64,000 nucleotides of DNA, taken from NCBI RefSeq assembly GCF_014171575.1, contig NZ_CP050453.1, positions 2,914,001-2,978,000 on the forward strand, written 5' to 3'. The notes under the pieces are model-generated. The model saw only the letters and a program-made list of their open reading frames with translations, was not told the origin of the DNA and did no database searches. Source of the DNA: Microbacterium sp. Se63.02b. Lineage in GTDB: Bacteria; Actinomycetota; Actinomycetes; Actinomycetales; Microbacteriaceae. Both the position numbers and the translations under genes were made by a program. This document shows positions 10,078 to 20,368 of the stretch, in pieces (position 1 is the stretch's first letter; the number at the start of each line of letters is the position of its first letter).

Positions 10078-10982
10078 CCGCCACTCCCTCAGGCGGCCCC
10101 GACAGGGCCGCCCTGCAGCGCTTCAGCCGGACGGCGGAGATCGCGACGACCGACGTGATCCGCACCTACTCGACGTCCTTCGGCCTGGCCACCCGCCTTC
10201 TCGGCGGCCGCCACCGCCAGCACGTCCGCAACATCTACGCGATGGTGCGCATCGCCGACGAGATCGTCGACGGGGTCGCGGCAGAAGCCGGTCTCGATGC
10301 CTCGGCCCAATCGGCAGCGCTCGACTCGTACATCGCGGAGACGCACCGCTCGATGCGCACCGGTTACAGCAGCGACCTCATCCTCCACGCGTTCGCCCGG
10401 ACGGCTCGCGAATGCGCGATCGGAGAGGATCTGACAGATCCGTTCTTCGCGTCCATGCGTGCCGACATCGCCGCGGACTCCGACTTCGCCGCCTACGACT
10501 CCGCCGCGCACGCGATGTACGTGCACGGCTCGGCGGAGGTCGTCGGACTCATGTGTCTCCAGGTGTTCCTGCGCGGTGCCGAGCGCACGCCGGATGAGCT
10601 CGTGACCCTCCGGCACGGCGCCCGACAGCTCGGAGCCGCGTTCCAGAACGTGAACTTCCTGCGTGATCTGGCCGACGACACCGACCGTCTGCACCGCGGA
10701 TACCTGGGAGGAGCCGAGCGGCTGACCGACGCCGAGCGTGACGCCTGGGTCGAGACGATCACGCGGCAGCTTGCCGACGCCCGCGCAGCGATCCCGCTGC
10801 TGCCGAAGGACGCCCGTGCGGCCGTCCGCAGCGCACTGGCCCTGTTCGCGGCTCTGACCCGTCGCGTCGCGCGCACCCCTGTCGAGGTGCTCTACCGCCG
10901 GCGCGTGCGCGTTCCCGACCCCCTCAAGGCCGCGCTCGCCTCCCGCGCGCTCATCATCACGGCCCTGGAGCGCGACCGATGA
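10074..10982 (+). CDS. crtB: Phytoene synthase
   Basis: 302 residues. Squalene/phytoene synthase family, condensing two geranylgeranyl diphosphates into 15-cis-phytoene. It shows YSTSFGLATRLLGGRHRQHV, the first Asp motif in VRIADEIVDG, and the second in QNVNFLRDLADDTDRL. The start MTATPSGG overlaps the crtE stop and its own stop overlaps the crtI start, so the operon is tightly coupled. The frame is intact. Confidence 0.95.
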   Translation: MTATPSGGPDRAALQRFSRTAEIATTDVIRTYSTSFGLATRLLGGRHRQHVRNIYAMVRIADEIVDGVAAEAGLDASAQSAALDSYIAETHRSMRTGYSSDLILHAFARTARECAIGEDLTDPFFASMRADIAADSDFAAYDSAAHAMYVHGSAEVVGLMCLQVFLRGAERTPDELVTLRHGARQLGAAFQNVNFLRDLADDTDRLHRGYLGGAERLTDAERDAWVETITRQLADARAAIPLLPKDARAAVRSALALFAALTRRVARTPVEVLYRRRVRVPDPLKAALASRALIITALERDR

Positions 10983-12567
10983 GCCGCGTCGTGGTGATCG
11001 GAGCCGGCGTCGCCGGCCTCGCGACGGCCGGACTCCTCGCCAAGGACGGCCACGAGGTCGTCGTGCTGGAGAAGAACGACAGGGTCGGCGGACGAGCCGG
11101 CACGATCGAGCGCGACGGGTTCCGGTTCGACTCCGGCCCGTCGTGGTACCTGATGCCCGAGGTCTTCGACCACTTCTTCGCGATGATGGGCACCTCGACC
11201 GCCGCGCAGCTCGACCTCGTGCAGCTCGATCCGGGGTATCGGGTCTTCCGCTCCCCCGAGTCCGGGGACGACCCGGTGACCGTGCCCGCAGGTCGCGAGG
11301 CGGTCACCAGACTCTTCGAGAACCTCGAGCCGGGTTCGACGAGCGCGCTCGATGCGTATCTCGACTCCGCGCAGGATGCCGGAACGATGGCGCAGAAGTA
11401 CTTCCTCTACAACCCTTTCACCCGCATGCGGTCTCTCGCCGTTCCTGACGTTCTGCGCGCATTGCCCCGTCTCTCGGCGCTGCTGGGCACGCGGCTTCAG
11501 GCGTTCGCGGCCCGCCGCTTCCGGCACCCGGTCGTCCGTCAGATCCTCGGGTATCCCGCCGTCTTCCTCGGCACCGACCCGCGCACCGCTCCGGCGATGT
11601 ACCACTTGATGAGCGCGCTCGATCTCGATCAGGGCGTCAGCTACCCGCAGGGCGGCTTCTGGCACGTGGTGGAGCGGATCGAGGCGCTCGCGCGCGACGC
11701 GGGCACACGGATCGTGACCGGGGCCGACGTCGTCGGTATCCGCACCGAGGATGTCGACGGCGCCCCGACGGCGACGGGTGTGGAGTGGCGCGACGGATCG
11801 GGCGACCGGCATCTCGAGAGCGCCGACATCGTCGTCTCGGCCGCCGACCTGCATCACACCGAGACCGCCCTTCTGCCCCCCGCCCTGCAGTCGTACCCCG
11901 AATCATGGTGGGCACGGCGGACGAGTGGACCCGGTGGAGTGCTGGTGATGCTGGGGGTTCGCGGCCCCTTGCCGCAGCTCCCGCACCATTCGCTGTTCTT
12001 CACCGACGATTGGGATGCGAACTTCGACGCCATTTTCGGCGCGTCCCCGTCCGTCCCCTCCCCGGCGTCGATCTACGTCTGTCGGCCGAGCGCCACCGAT
12101 CCGGAGGCGGCCCCGGCCGATCACGAGAACCTCTTCGTGCTGATCCCGGTCCCCGCGGACGTCGAGCTCGGCGGGGGCGGCACCGACGGCTCCGGTTCTC
12201 CGGCGATCGAGAGGACCGCCGATGCCGCTATCGCGCAGATCGCCGAGTGGGCGGGAATCCCCGACCTCCGCGAGCGGATCGTGGTGCGAGAGACCCGGGG
12301 CCCCGCGGACTTCCGCGACGACTACCGCTCGTGGCGCGGCGGGATGCTCGGCCCCGCGCACATCCTGTCGCAGAGCGCGATGTTCCGCGCGCAGAACGCC
12401 TCTCGCCGCGTTCGCGGCCTGTTCTACGCCGGCAGCACGACCGCACCGGGTGTGGGTGTGCCGATGTGCCTGATCAGCGCCGAGATCGTGCTGAAGAGGG
12501 TGCGCGGCGATCACTCCCCGGTCCCCTCGAGGAACCCGCGAAGGTCGGCGCGGCGGCGGAGCGCTGA
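10979..12567 (+). pseudogene. crtI: Phytoene desaturase, frameshift near the C-terminus
   Basis: About 529 residues. The N-terminal FAD-binding motif is VVVIGAGVAGLATAGLLAKD, then VLEKNDRVGGRAGT. The C-terminal carotenoid-oxidoreductase signature is GLFYAGSTTAPGVGVPMCLI. It desaturates phytoene to lycopene. One base is lost in CCCC (12516-12519). As written, the frame runs on through crtYe into crtYf as an artificial 757-residue fusion. In the restored frame it ends GPLEEPAKVGAAAER with a TGA overlapping the crtYe ATG (TGATG at 12565-12569), which matches the spacing of the rest of the operon. Confidence 0.88.
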
Positions 12568-12914
12568 TGGGTGCGATCTACCTCACGGCCCTGCTGCTCT
12601 CGCTCGGCTGCATGCTCCTGCTCGACTGGCGGTTCCGCCTGTTCTTCTGGCGCGACGCGGTGACGGCGGCGATCGTGACCGCCGTGGGCGTCGTCTTCTT
12701 CCTCATGTGGGACGTCGCGGGCATCGCGAGCGGGATCTTCTTCCGCGGCGAGGGCCCGATCGCCTCCGGCATCGTGCTCGCACCGGAACTCCCCCTCGAG
12801 GAACCGGTGTTCCTGGCGTTCCTCGTGGTGTGCACGATGGTCCTCTACACCGGTGCCGCCCGCCTCCTCGGGCACCGTCGCGCTCGGTCGGTCGAGACAG
12901 GAGGGGGACGATGA
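12567..12914 (+). CDS. crtYe: C50 carotenoid epsilon-cyclase subunit (lycopene cyclase domain)
   Basis: 115 residues with three hydrophobic helices and the lycopene-cyclase-domain pattern (MLLDWRFRLFFWRDA, then LPLEEPVFLAFLVVCTMVLY). Actinobacterial C50 cyclases are heterodimers of two such halves, CrtYe and CrtYf, which cyclise the C50 precursor flavuxanthin into decaprenoxanthin- or sarcinaxanthin-type products. The start overlaps the restored crtI stop, and the stop overlaps the crtYf start (ATGA). Confidence 0.88.
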   Translation: MGAIYLTALLLSLGCMLLLDWRFRLFFWRDAVTAAIVTAVGVVFFLMWDVAGIASGIFFRGEGPIASGIVLAPELPLEEPVFLAFLVVCTMVLYTGAARLLGHRRARSVETGGGR

Positions 12915-13252
12915 CCTATCTCGCCCTGTCGACCGCGTTCCTGGCCGTCGCCGCGCTCGGCGGCACCCTCGCAGCCATCGTCACGCGGCGGCGCCCGGAT
13001 GCCGCGGCGCTGGGCCTCACCGCCCTCGCTCTGCTGCTGCTCACAGCCGTGTTCGACACCGTCATGATCGCGTCGGGGCTGTTCCACTACTCGCCCGATC
13101 ACCTCGCCGGCGTGCACATCGGCCTGGCGCCGATCGAGGACTTCGCCTATCCGGTCGCCGCCGTGCTTCTGCTCCCGGCGCTGTGGACGGCTCTGCGTTC
13201 CCGCCGCACGCGCCGCGACGAAACGCTCCGCACCGAGGAGGGTTCCGCATGA
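12911..13252 (+). CDS. crtYf: C50 carotenoid epsilon-cyclase subunit (lycopene cyclase domain)
   Basis: 113 residues with three membrane helices and the second half-cyclase pattern (FDTVMIASGLFHYSPDHLAG, then GLAPIEDFAYPVAAVLLLPA). It partners CrtYe. It overlaps crtYe upstream and crtEb downstream by four bases each. Which ring type is made (beta, epsilon or gamma) cannot be told from the sequence alone. Confidence 0.88.
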   Translation: MTYLALSTAFLAVAALGGTLAAIVTRRRPDAAALGLTALALLLLTAVFDTVMIASGLFHYSPDHLAGVHIGLAPIEDFAYPVAAVLLLPALWTALRSRRTRRDETLRTEEGSA

Positions 13253-14140
13253 GCGCGCCGACGTCCGGGCGCCAGGGACTCGGCGGCGACCTCGCGCAGA
13301 TCCTGCTCTCCTCGCGCCCGATCAGCTGGATCAACACCGCCTTCCCCTTCGCGGCCGCCTACCTCCTCAGCACGCGCGAGGTCGACCTCACGCTCGTCAT
13401 CGGCGCCGTGTACTTCCTCATCCCCTACAACCTCGCGATGTACGGGATCAACGACGTGTTCGACTACGCCTCCGATCTGGCCAACCCGCGCAAGGGCGGC
13501 ATCGAGGGCGCGCTCCTGTCGCCGCGCATCCATCGCGCGACGCTCTGGGCGGCAGCGCTGACGAACATCCCCTTCCTCGTCTACCTCGCGGTCGTGGGCA
13601 ACCCGGCCTCGTGGATCTGGCTGGCCGTGAGCGTCTTCGCCGTGATCGCCTACTCCGCACCGGTACTGCGGTTCAAGGAACGGCCGTTCCTGGACTCGCT
13701 CACCTCGAGCACGCACTTCGTCAGCCCCGCGGTCGTCGGTCTCGCGCTGGCCGGAGCCCCGGTCACCCCCGCGACGGTGCTGACGCTCGGCGCCTTCTTC
13801 CTCTGGGGCATGGCCGCGCACGCGTTCGGGGCTGTGCAGGACATCGGGCCGGACCGCGAGGGGGATCTCCTCGATCGCGACGGTCATCGGGGCTCGCACC
13901 ACCGTGCGCCTCTCGCTGGGCCTGTGGACCGTCGCCGGAGCGGCCATGCTGCTGACGCCCTGGCCCGGGCCGCTCGCCGCGATCCTCGCCGTGCCCTACC
14001 TCGTCAACGCCGCCCCGTGGTGGAACGTCACGGATGAGACGTCCGCGTCGACCAACCGCGCGTGGCGGCGCTTCATCGCTCTGAACTACGTCGCCGGCTT
14101 TCTCGCGACGATGATCCTCATCCTCGCGTGGGTCTCATGA
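13249..14140 (+). pseudogene. crtEb: Lycopene elongase (UbiA-family prenyltransferase), one frameshift
   Basis: A UbiA-type prenyltransferase of about 296 residues that adds C5 units to lycopene, giving C45/C50 carotenoids. It shows NLAMYGINDVFDYASDLANP, the Asp-rich substrate/Mg motif, and a second Asp motif at the break (DIGPDREG, then ISSIATVIGARTTVRL). At GGGGG 13860-13864 the frame moves by one extra base; removing one G gives the normal family sequence. This is the one break here that looks like an insertion. The C-terminal frame ends ALNYVAGFLATMILILAWVS. Confidence 0.85.
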
Positions 14141-16374
14141 CCGCGCACACCCGACCCCGGAAGGAACCCCGATGTCCTCATCGAGGTCCCCGATCTCCCG
14201 CCGACCCCGCCGACCAGGGACCGCTCGCGACGCCACTCCTGGGTGCGCGTGCTGATCCCCGTGGCGCTGATCCTCGTGTGGCTGGTCGGAGCGTCGCTCG
14301 GCGGGCCGCTGTTCGGCAAGGTCGACGAGGTCTCCTCGAACGATCAGACCACCTATCTCCCCGAGTCCGCCGATGCGACCAAGGTGCAGCAACGGCTCGG
14401 CGATTTCAACGACTCTGACGACATCCCAGCGATCGCCGTGCTCACGTCCGACGAGCCCACTCAGTGACCGAGCTCGAAAACGATCACCGAGGCTGTCGCC
14501 GGCGCCCCGACGTTCGAGGGGTGGCAGATGACGTCTCGCCGGCGATCCCCTCTGAAGACGGACGCGCCGCGCAGGCCTTCATCCCGATGGACGGCGATGA
14601 AGGCTGAACGATGCCGTCGCGCGGTCGGCGACGAACTGCGCGGTGCCGTGCCCGACGGCGTGACCGTGTACATCACCGGCCCGGCGGGATTCAGCGCCGA
14701 TCTGGTCGCGGGCTTCGCCGGCATCGACGGACTCCTCCTCGGCGTCGCACTCCTGGCGGTCCTCGTCATCCTCGTGCTCGTGTACCGCTCGTTCCTCCTT
14801 CCCCTCGTGGTGCTCTCGACGAGCCTGTTCGCGCTCTGCGTCGCGCTCCTCGTGGTCTGGTGGCTCGCGAAGTTCGAGGTGCTGCTGCTCAGCGGCCAGA
14901 CCCAGGGCATCCTGTTCATCCTCGTGATCGGTGCGGCGACGGACTATGCGCTGCTCCTCGTCGCCCGGTTCCGAGAGGAGCTGCGCATCGCACAGGACAA
15001 GGGCACGGCGCTCATGGCTGCCTGGAAGGGTTCGGTCGAACCCATCGTCGCCTCCGGGGGGACGGTGATCGCCGGGCTGCTGTGCCTGCTGCTCAGCGAC
15101 CTCAAGTCGAACAGCACCCTGGGGCCGGTCGCGGCCATCGGGATCGTGTTCGCGATGCTCGCCGCGCTCACGCTCCTCCCGTCAATCCTGTTCGCGTTCG
15201 GTCGCGCGGCGTTCTGGCCGCGACGTCCCACTTCGAGCCTGACGTCGTTGCCGCCGAGCACGGCGATCCGCGAGACGGGCCTCTGGGCTGGACCGGCCGG
15301 ATCAAACGCGTCGCCCCCGCCCGATCTGGATCGTGACCGCCATCGTGCTCGCCGTCGGCGCAGTCGGCATCGACCCAGCTCGACGCCGACCGGCGTGCCG
15401 CAGTCCGACCTCGTGCTCGGATCTTCTGAGGCCCGCGATGGGCAGGTGGCCCTCGGCGAGCACTTCCCCGGCGGATCCGGGAGCCCGGTACGTGATCGTC
15501 GACGAGGACGGCTGCAGGATGCCGCCGCCGACGTGCTGCTGGCGAACGACGGCGATCGACGGGCTCGCGGTCACGGCCGCCGATGCCCCAGTGGAACGGC
15601 ACCGGTGACCGCTGACGGGATCGGCGCGGCGCCCGGCGCCTGCGGCTCCGGGAACTGTGGCGCCGCAACCGACGACGTCGACGGCGATATGCTGCTGCAG
15701 GGCACGCTTACCGAGGCGGCCGACTCCGGATGCGGCTGGCGATACGGTGCGTGAGCTGCGTGGCCGCACTCGACGGCATCGACGCGCTCGTCGGCGGGGT
15801 GACCGCGACTTCGGTGGACACGAACGACGCTTCGATCCACGATCGCAACCTCATCATCCCCGTGATCCTCGTGGTCATCATGCTGATCCTGATGCTGTTG
15901 CTGCGCTCGATCCTGGCGCCCGTGCTGCTCATCCTGACGACGGTGCTCTCGTTCGGGACCGCGATGGGTGTCGCGGCCCTCGTCTTCAACGGCATCTTCG
16001 CGTTCCCCGGCGCCGATCCCGCCGTCCCGCTCTTCGGGTTCGTGTTCCTCGTCGCGCTCGGCATCGACTACAACATCTTCCTGATGACGCGCGTGCGGGA
16101 GGAGTCGAAGGCGCACGGAACGCGCGAGGGAATCCTTCGCGGACTGTCGATCACGGGCGGCGTGATCACGTCGGCAGGTCTGGTCCTCGCGGCGACCTTC
16201 GCCGCGCTGTCGGTGATCCCGATCCTGTTCCTCGTGCAGCTCGCGTTCATCGTCGCGTTCGGAGTGCTGCTCGACACGTTCGTCGTCCGCTCGCTGCTGG
16301 TGCCCGCCCTGACGTACGACATCGGAAAGGCGATCTGGTGGCCGTCGAAGCTGTGGCGGCGCGGAGAGGATTGA
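14137..16374 (+). pseudogene. MMPL-family (RND) membrane exporter, multiply frameshifted
   Basis: Fragments of one MMPL protein, about 740 residues if whole, lie in all three frames. They are VLIPVALILVWLVGASLGGP (N-terminal helix), the first transmembrane block from TVYITGPAGFSADLVAGFAG to LLPSILFAF, an eroded periplasmic loop (15200-15730), and the second block from RNLIIPVILVVIMLILMLLL to SKLWRRGED. At least five frame changes and an in-frame TGA (about 14465) interrupt it. Corynebacterial carotenoid clusters also carry an MMPL gene, perhaps for pigment or lipid transport. Damage is far denser than in neighbouring genes, so true decay is possible here. The start overlaps the crtEb stop. 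Confidence 0.75.
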
Positions 16375-16414
16375 CGTCGGCGGCCGGCGCCACGCGGAGT
16401 TGACCGCACGGGAG

Positions 16415-16488
16415 TGCCCTCGACAGGATTCGAACCTGCGACCTGCCCTTTAGGAGAGGGCTGCTCTATCCTGCTGAGCTACGAGGGC
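16415..16488 (-). tRNA. tRNA-Arg (CCT anticodon)
   Basis: A 74-base cloverleaf on the minus strand. The acceptor pairs GCCCTCG with CGAGGGC with discriminator A. The D-arm contains AGCTCAGCAGGATAGAGC, the anticodon loop reads CTCCTAA (anticodon CCT), and the T-arm contains GGTTCGAATCC. No CCA is encoded. It is complete and carries no sign of prophage insertion. Confidence 0.97.
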
Positions 16489-16536
16489 GCGCGCCCCAGT
16501 CTACGGGACCGGGACGTGCGCCCTCGGCAACACGGA

Positions 16537-17033
16537 CTACGCCGCGAGGGCCAGGTAGGGCTCCCACCGCGGGTCGCTGCGCTCGGTGCCCCGGCGGTCC
16601 ACGCGGTGCCGTGCGGCGGTCTCGGCGTGAACCGCAGCTGCCAGCGCATCTCCTGCGGAGTGCGGTTGCTCTTGACGTTGTTGCAGCGGAGGCAGCACGC
16701 GACGAGGTTCTCCCACGAGTCCGCCCCGCCCCGTGAGCGCGGCAGGACGTGATCGATCGTGGATGCCGCCTTGCCGCAGTAACCGCAGCGGTGATTGTCG
16801 CGCCGAAGAACTCCCCGCCGCGTCACGGGGACCCGTCTGCTGCTCGGCACCCGGACATATCGGGCGAGGATGATGACGGCCGGACGATCGTACACGCCGT
16901 GGGTCCCCCAGACGGGGTCTTCTTCCACGCGTTCGATCACGGTCGCCTTGTCGTTCATCACGAGCACCAGGGCTCTCTTGAACGACACGATCGCGAGCGG
17001 CTCGTATCCGGCATTCAGGACCAGTGTGCGCAT
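16537..17033 (-). pseudogene. HNH endonuclease, frameshift near the C-terminus
   Basis: About 165 residues. The N-terminal part is MRTLVLNAGYEPLAIVSFKR. The zinc/HNH core is CGYCGKAASTIDHVLPRSRG, then ENLVACCLRCNNVKSNRTPQ, with two CxxC pairs and the catalytic DH. One base is lost around 16600; the restored frame ends ERSDPRWEPYLALAA. This standalone HNH family is widespread and conserved in Actinobacteria as a housekeeping gene of unknown role, not an intron or phage remnant. It precedes tRNA-Arg on the same strand. Confidence 0.82.
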
Positions 17034-17124
17034 TCGTCATCCTCTCGATCCGCCGGGACGGCTTCCCGGCACTCTCGACTCACACGAGGCCGTGCACGAG
17101 GGAGAACGATCGCGAGGGACGAAA

Positions 17125-17152
17125 AAAGGCGCCGTCTAGAGACAGCGCCTTT
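17125..17152. terminator. Bidirectional hairpin terminator
   Basis: AAAGGCGC (17125-17132) pairs with GCGCCTTT (17145-17152), an eight-base stem. It is followed on the minus strand by a T-rich run (complement of gaaaaaa at 17121-17127). It lies at the end of a possible small transcription unit from 17246 and downstream of the M23 peptidase gene. Confidence 0.65.
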
Positions 17153-17246
17153 CGCGCACGGCAACGCCGTGGCTTCCCTGCGGGCTATGCAGAAGGACGT
17201 GACGACCGAGGGCATCCATGGTTCGGATGGTCGGTATTCGCTCCAT
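17136..17246 (-). CDS. Possible 36-residue small protein
   Basis: A short frame MERIPTIRTMDALGRHVLL... preceded on the minus strand by a good Shine-Dalgarno (GGGAGAGG, five bases from the ATG) and, further upstream, TAGCCT as a possible -10. It ends inside the 17125-17152 terminator hairpin. The DALGRHVL segment recalls the first residues of S-adenosylmethionine decarboxylase, but nothing after it matches. It could be a leader peptide, a small protein or chance. It is the only gene-like signal in the 310-base gap 17034-17343. Confidence 0.3.
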   Translation of the reverse strand: MERIPTIRTMDALGRHVLLHSPQGSHGVAVRERRCL

Positions 17247-17343
17247 CAGCCTCTCCCACCTGTACGACAACGGGATCAGGCTAACCCATCCAGCTGCATG
17301 CGGGACGAAACGGCGGGTGAATGGAGGAAGGCGTGTCCGGTGC

Positions 17344-18225
17344 TCAGCCGGCGTTGACCGACAGCCAGGACATCGGTTCGACGAGTCCGCCGTTGATCCA
17401 GACCTCGAAGTGGAGGTGGTTCGCGGTCGAACGACCGGTGCTGCCGACGTAGCCGATGAGCTGTCCTGCCGCGACGGTCTGGCCGACCTGCACCTGGCGG
17501 GAGCCGTAGAGCATGTGTCCGTAGGTCGTCTGGACACGCTGTCCGCCGATGACGCTGTCGAGCATCACGCAGACGCCGTACCCGCCGATGCTCTCCGCGG
17601 AGGCGCGGACGACGCCGGCAGCAGCGGCATAGATCGGAGTGCCGGCAGGAGCGAGCATGTCGGCACCGTTGTGGCCGCCGCCGATGGTGCGGCTGACGTT
17701 CCAGGAGCCCATGGGAAGCGGATAGCGCACCTCTCCGGAACCGGGAGAGGTGAGCGCGTAGCCGGCGGAGTTGAACTGCTGCGTCGACGCCGTGGAGGCA
17801 GCGGCCGCACGAGCAGCCGCAGCTTCTTCCGCCTTCTTCTTCGCGATCTCCTCCGGCGTCGTGGCGCTGAATGTTCCGCGGCTCAGCGGCGCCGCCGTGG
17901 CCTGCGAAGCGACGACGAGCGACTGCGCGTCGACCGCCGCGAGCTGCTGCAGTGTCGTGGTCGCGGCCTCGGTCGGCTTGGGCGAAGCGAACGCGGGGAG
18001 CGCGATTCCGGCGACGAGTGCACCGACGGCCCCGAAGATGGCGATCGAGCGGAGCGGCTTGACAGCCTTGCGAGCGTTCACCCGCGCGCCCGTTCGACGG
18101 GCTGGTACTCGGTCTTCAGATGTCTTCTTCGCGGGCGGTTCGATGTCTGCGGCCAAAACGTGGTCCTCCTGGGCCTTCGCGCGTTCGGGTTGCGCTGGCT
18201 CGTCGGCACTCTGCTCTCGTGGCAC
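17344..18225 (-). CDS. M23-family peptidoglycan endopeptidase
   Basis: 293 residues. A cytoplasmic N-terminus of about 58 residues is followed by a hydrophobic segment (IAIFGAVGALVAGIALPAFA) ending in an export-type AFA site. Next come a coiled, Ala-rich linker with KKKAEEAAAARAA and a C-terminal LytM/M23 domain. The zinc site is visible as GGGHNGADMLAP (HxxxD) and NHLHFEVW (HxH). The predicted role is cleaving peptidoglycan cross-links during growth or division. I keep the GTG at 18225, but its Shine-Dalgarno is weak and the N-terminus could be shorter. Confidence 0.88.
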   Translation of the reverse strand: MPREQSADEPAQPERAKAQEDHVLAADIEPPAKKTSEDRVPARRTGARVNARKAVKPLRSIAIFGAVGALVAGIALPAFASPKPTEAATTTLQQLAAVDAQSLVVASQATAAPLSRGTFSATTPEEIAKKKAEEAAAARAAAASTASTQQFNSAGYALTSPGSGEVRYPLPMGSWNVSRTIGGGHNGADMLAPAGTPIYAAAAGVVRASAESIGGYGVCVMLDSVIGGQRVQTTYGHMLYGSRQVQVGQTVAAGQLIGYVGSTGRSTANHLHFEVWINGGLVEPMSWLSVNAG

Positions 18226-18442
18226 GAATGTATCTCGGGTACTTTGTGCATTCCTGCCGTGAAGACGACGAGCCTGGAAGGCGGATCTTCGCGGTGTGTC
18301 GCCCGCGGGCTTCTTCGCTGACGACTCGACCGAGGTTACCGGAAGATAACGATCATGTCACCCCAGGAACCTGACAATCCTCGGAGAGGCGTCTCGGGAG
18401 CGTGGACGACGCATCGCCCTGCTCCGGGAACGAGGGAGCTGA

Positions 18443-19144
18443 TCAGGCGGGTTCGCCCACCAGGAAGATGTGCGACGCGAGCTCGACCGGGAGCTCGAGG
18501 CCGTCTTCCTTCCCGTCCATCTGGATCAGGACGTACCCCTCGCTGAAGCGGAAATCGCCGTGCGCGCCGGGCACCACGCCCGCATCGCGCAGCTGTTCGA
18601 GCAGCTCGGGATCGACCTGAGCCGGCTCGGCGAGCCGACGCACTGTCCCCTCGACCGGCTCGCCCGCCGCGTTCAACCGCTGCACGAGACCGATGACCCC
18701 CTCGTCGAAGGTGCGCGCGGGCAGATCGCCGAGCTGGTCGAGGCCGGGGATCGGATTGCCGTACGGCGACTCCGTCGGGTGCCCGAGCAGTTCCACGAGG
18801 CGACGCTCGACCTGCTCGCTCATCACGTGCTCCCACCGGCAGGCCTCTTCGTGCACGAAGGCCCAGTCGAGGCCGATCACGTCGGAGAGCAGGCGCTCGG
18901 CGAGGCGGTGCTTGCGCATCACGTCGACGGCCTTGCGGCGACCGGCATCGGTGAGCTCGAGAGTGCGATCCTCGGAGACCACGACGAGACCGTCGCGCTC
19001 CATCCGCCCCACGGTCTGCGAGACCGTCGGGCCGGAGTGTCCGAGGCGCTCGGAGATGCGCGCGCGCAGCGGCACGATGTTCTCCTCCTCGAGTTCGAGG
19101 ATGGTGCGGAGGTACATCTCCGTGGTGTCGATCAGATCGGTCAT
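18443..19144 (-). CDS. dtxR: DtxR/IdeR-family metal-dependent regulator
   Basis: 233 residues. The N-terminal winged helix is SERLGHSGPTVSQTVGRMER. The metal-binding and dimerisation domain follows (HRLAERLLSDVIGLDWAFVH, then EEACRWEHVMSEQVERRL, with the His/Glu/Cys ligands). A C-terminal SH3-like FeoA domain completes it (EGYVLIQMDGKEDGLELPVE). Family members repress iron-uptake genes when Fe(II) is bound. The Shine-Dalgarno GGAGG precedes ATG 19144. A DtxR-type palindrome overlaps the probable -10, suggesting autoregulation. Confidence 0.93.
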   Translation of the reverse strand: MTDLIDTTEMYLRTILELEEENIVPLRARISERLGHSGPTVSQTVGRMERDGLVVVSEDRTLELTDAGRRKAVDVMRKHRLAERLLSDVIGLDWAFVHEEACRWEHVMSEQVERRLVELLGHPTESPYGNPIPGLDQLGDLPARTFDEGVIGLVQRLNAAGEPVEGTVRRLAEPAQVDPELLEQLRDAGVVPGAHGDFRFSEGYVLIQMDGKEDGLELPVELASHIFLVGEPA

Positions 19145-19164
19145 GTGCAGGCCCTCCGAGGTTC

Positions 19165-19178
19165 TTAGGCAAGCCTAC
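19165..19178. promoter_or_regulatory. DtxR/IdeR-type operator
   Basis: TTAGGCAAGCCTAC is a half-consensus match to the DtxR/IdeR box (TTAGGTTAGCCTAACC-like), with arms TAGGC and GCCTA. On the minus strand it overlaps TAGGCT, the probable -10 of the dtxR gene. It lies 67 bases before the serC start and could also affect that promoter. Confidence 0.6.
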
Positions 19179-19236
19179 ATTCCCGGGCGGACATCGGCCC
19201 CGCCGCGCGTCGGGCGACATGCCGGGAGCACCCTAG

Positions 19237-20358
<1,122 letters not shown>

Positions 20359-20368
20359 GCGCCCGGGG

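Noticed and set aside
10979..13252. A 757-residue CrtI-CrtYf fusion
   Set aside because: The middle is crtYe read in the wrong frame. Restoring one base at CCCC 12516-12519 gives a normal crtI stop overlapping crtYe.
18226..18442. A c-di-AMP (ydaO-type) riboswitch before the M23 peptidase gene
   Set aside because: Such switches often precede actinobacterial wall hydrolases, but I could not match the conserved core sequences here. I see no clear structured element in this interval.
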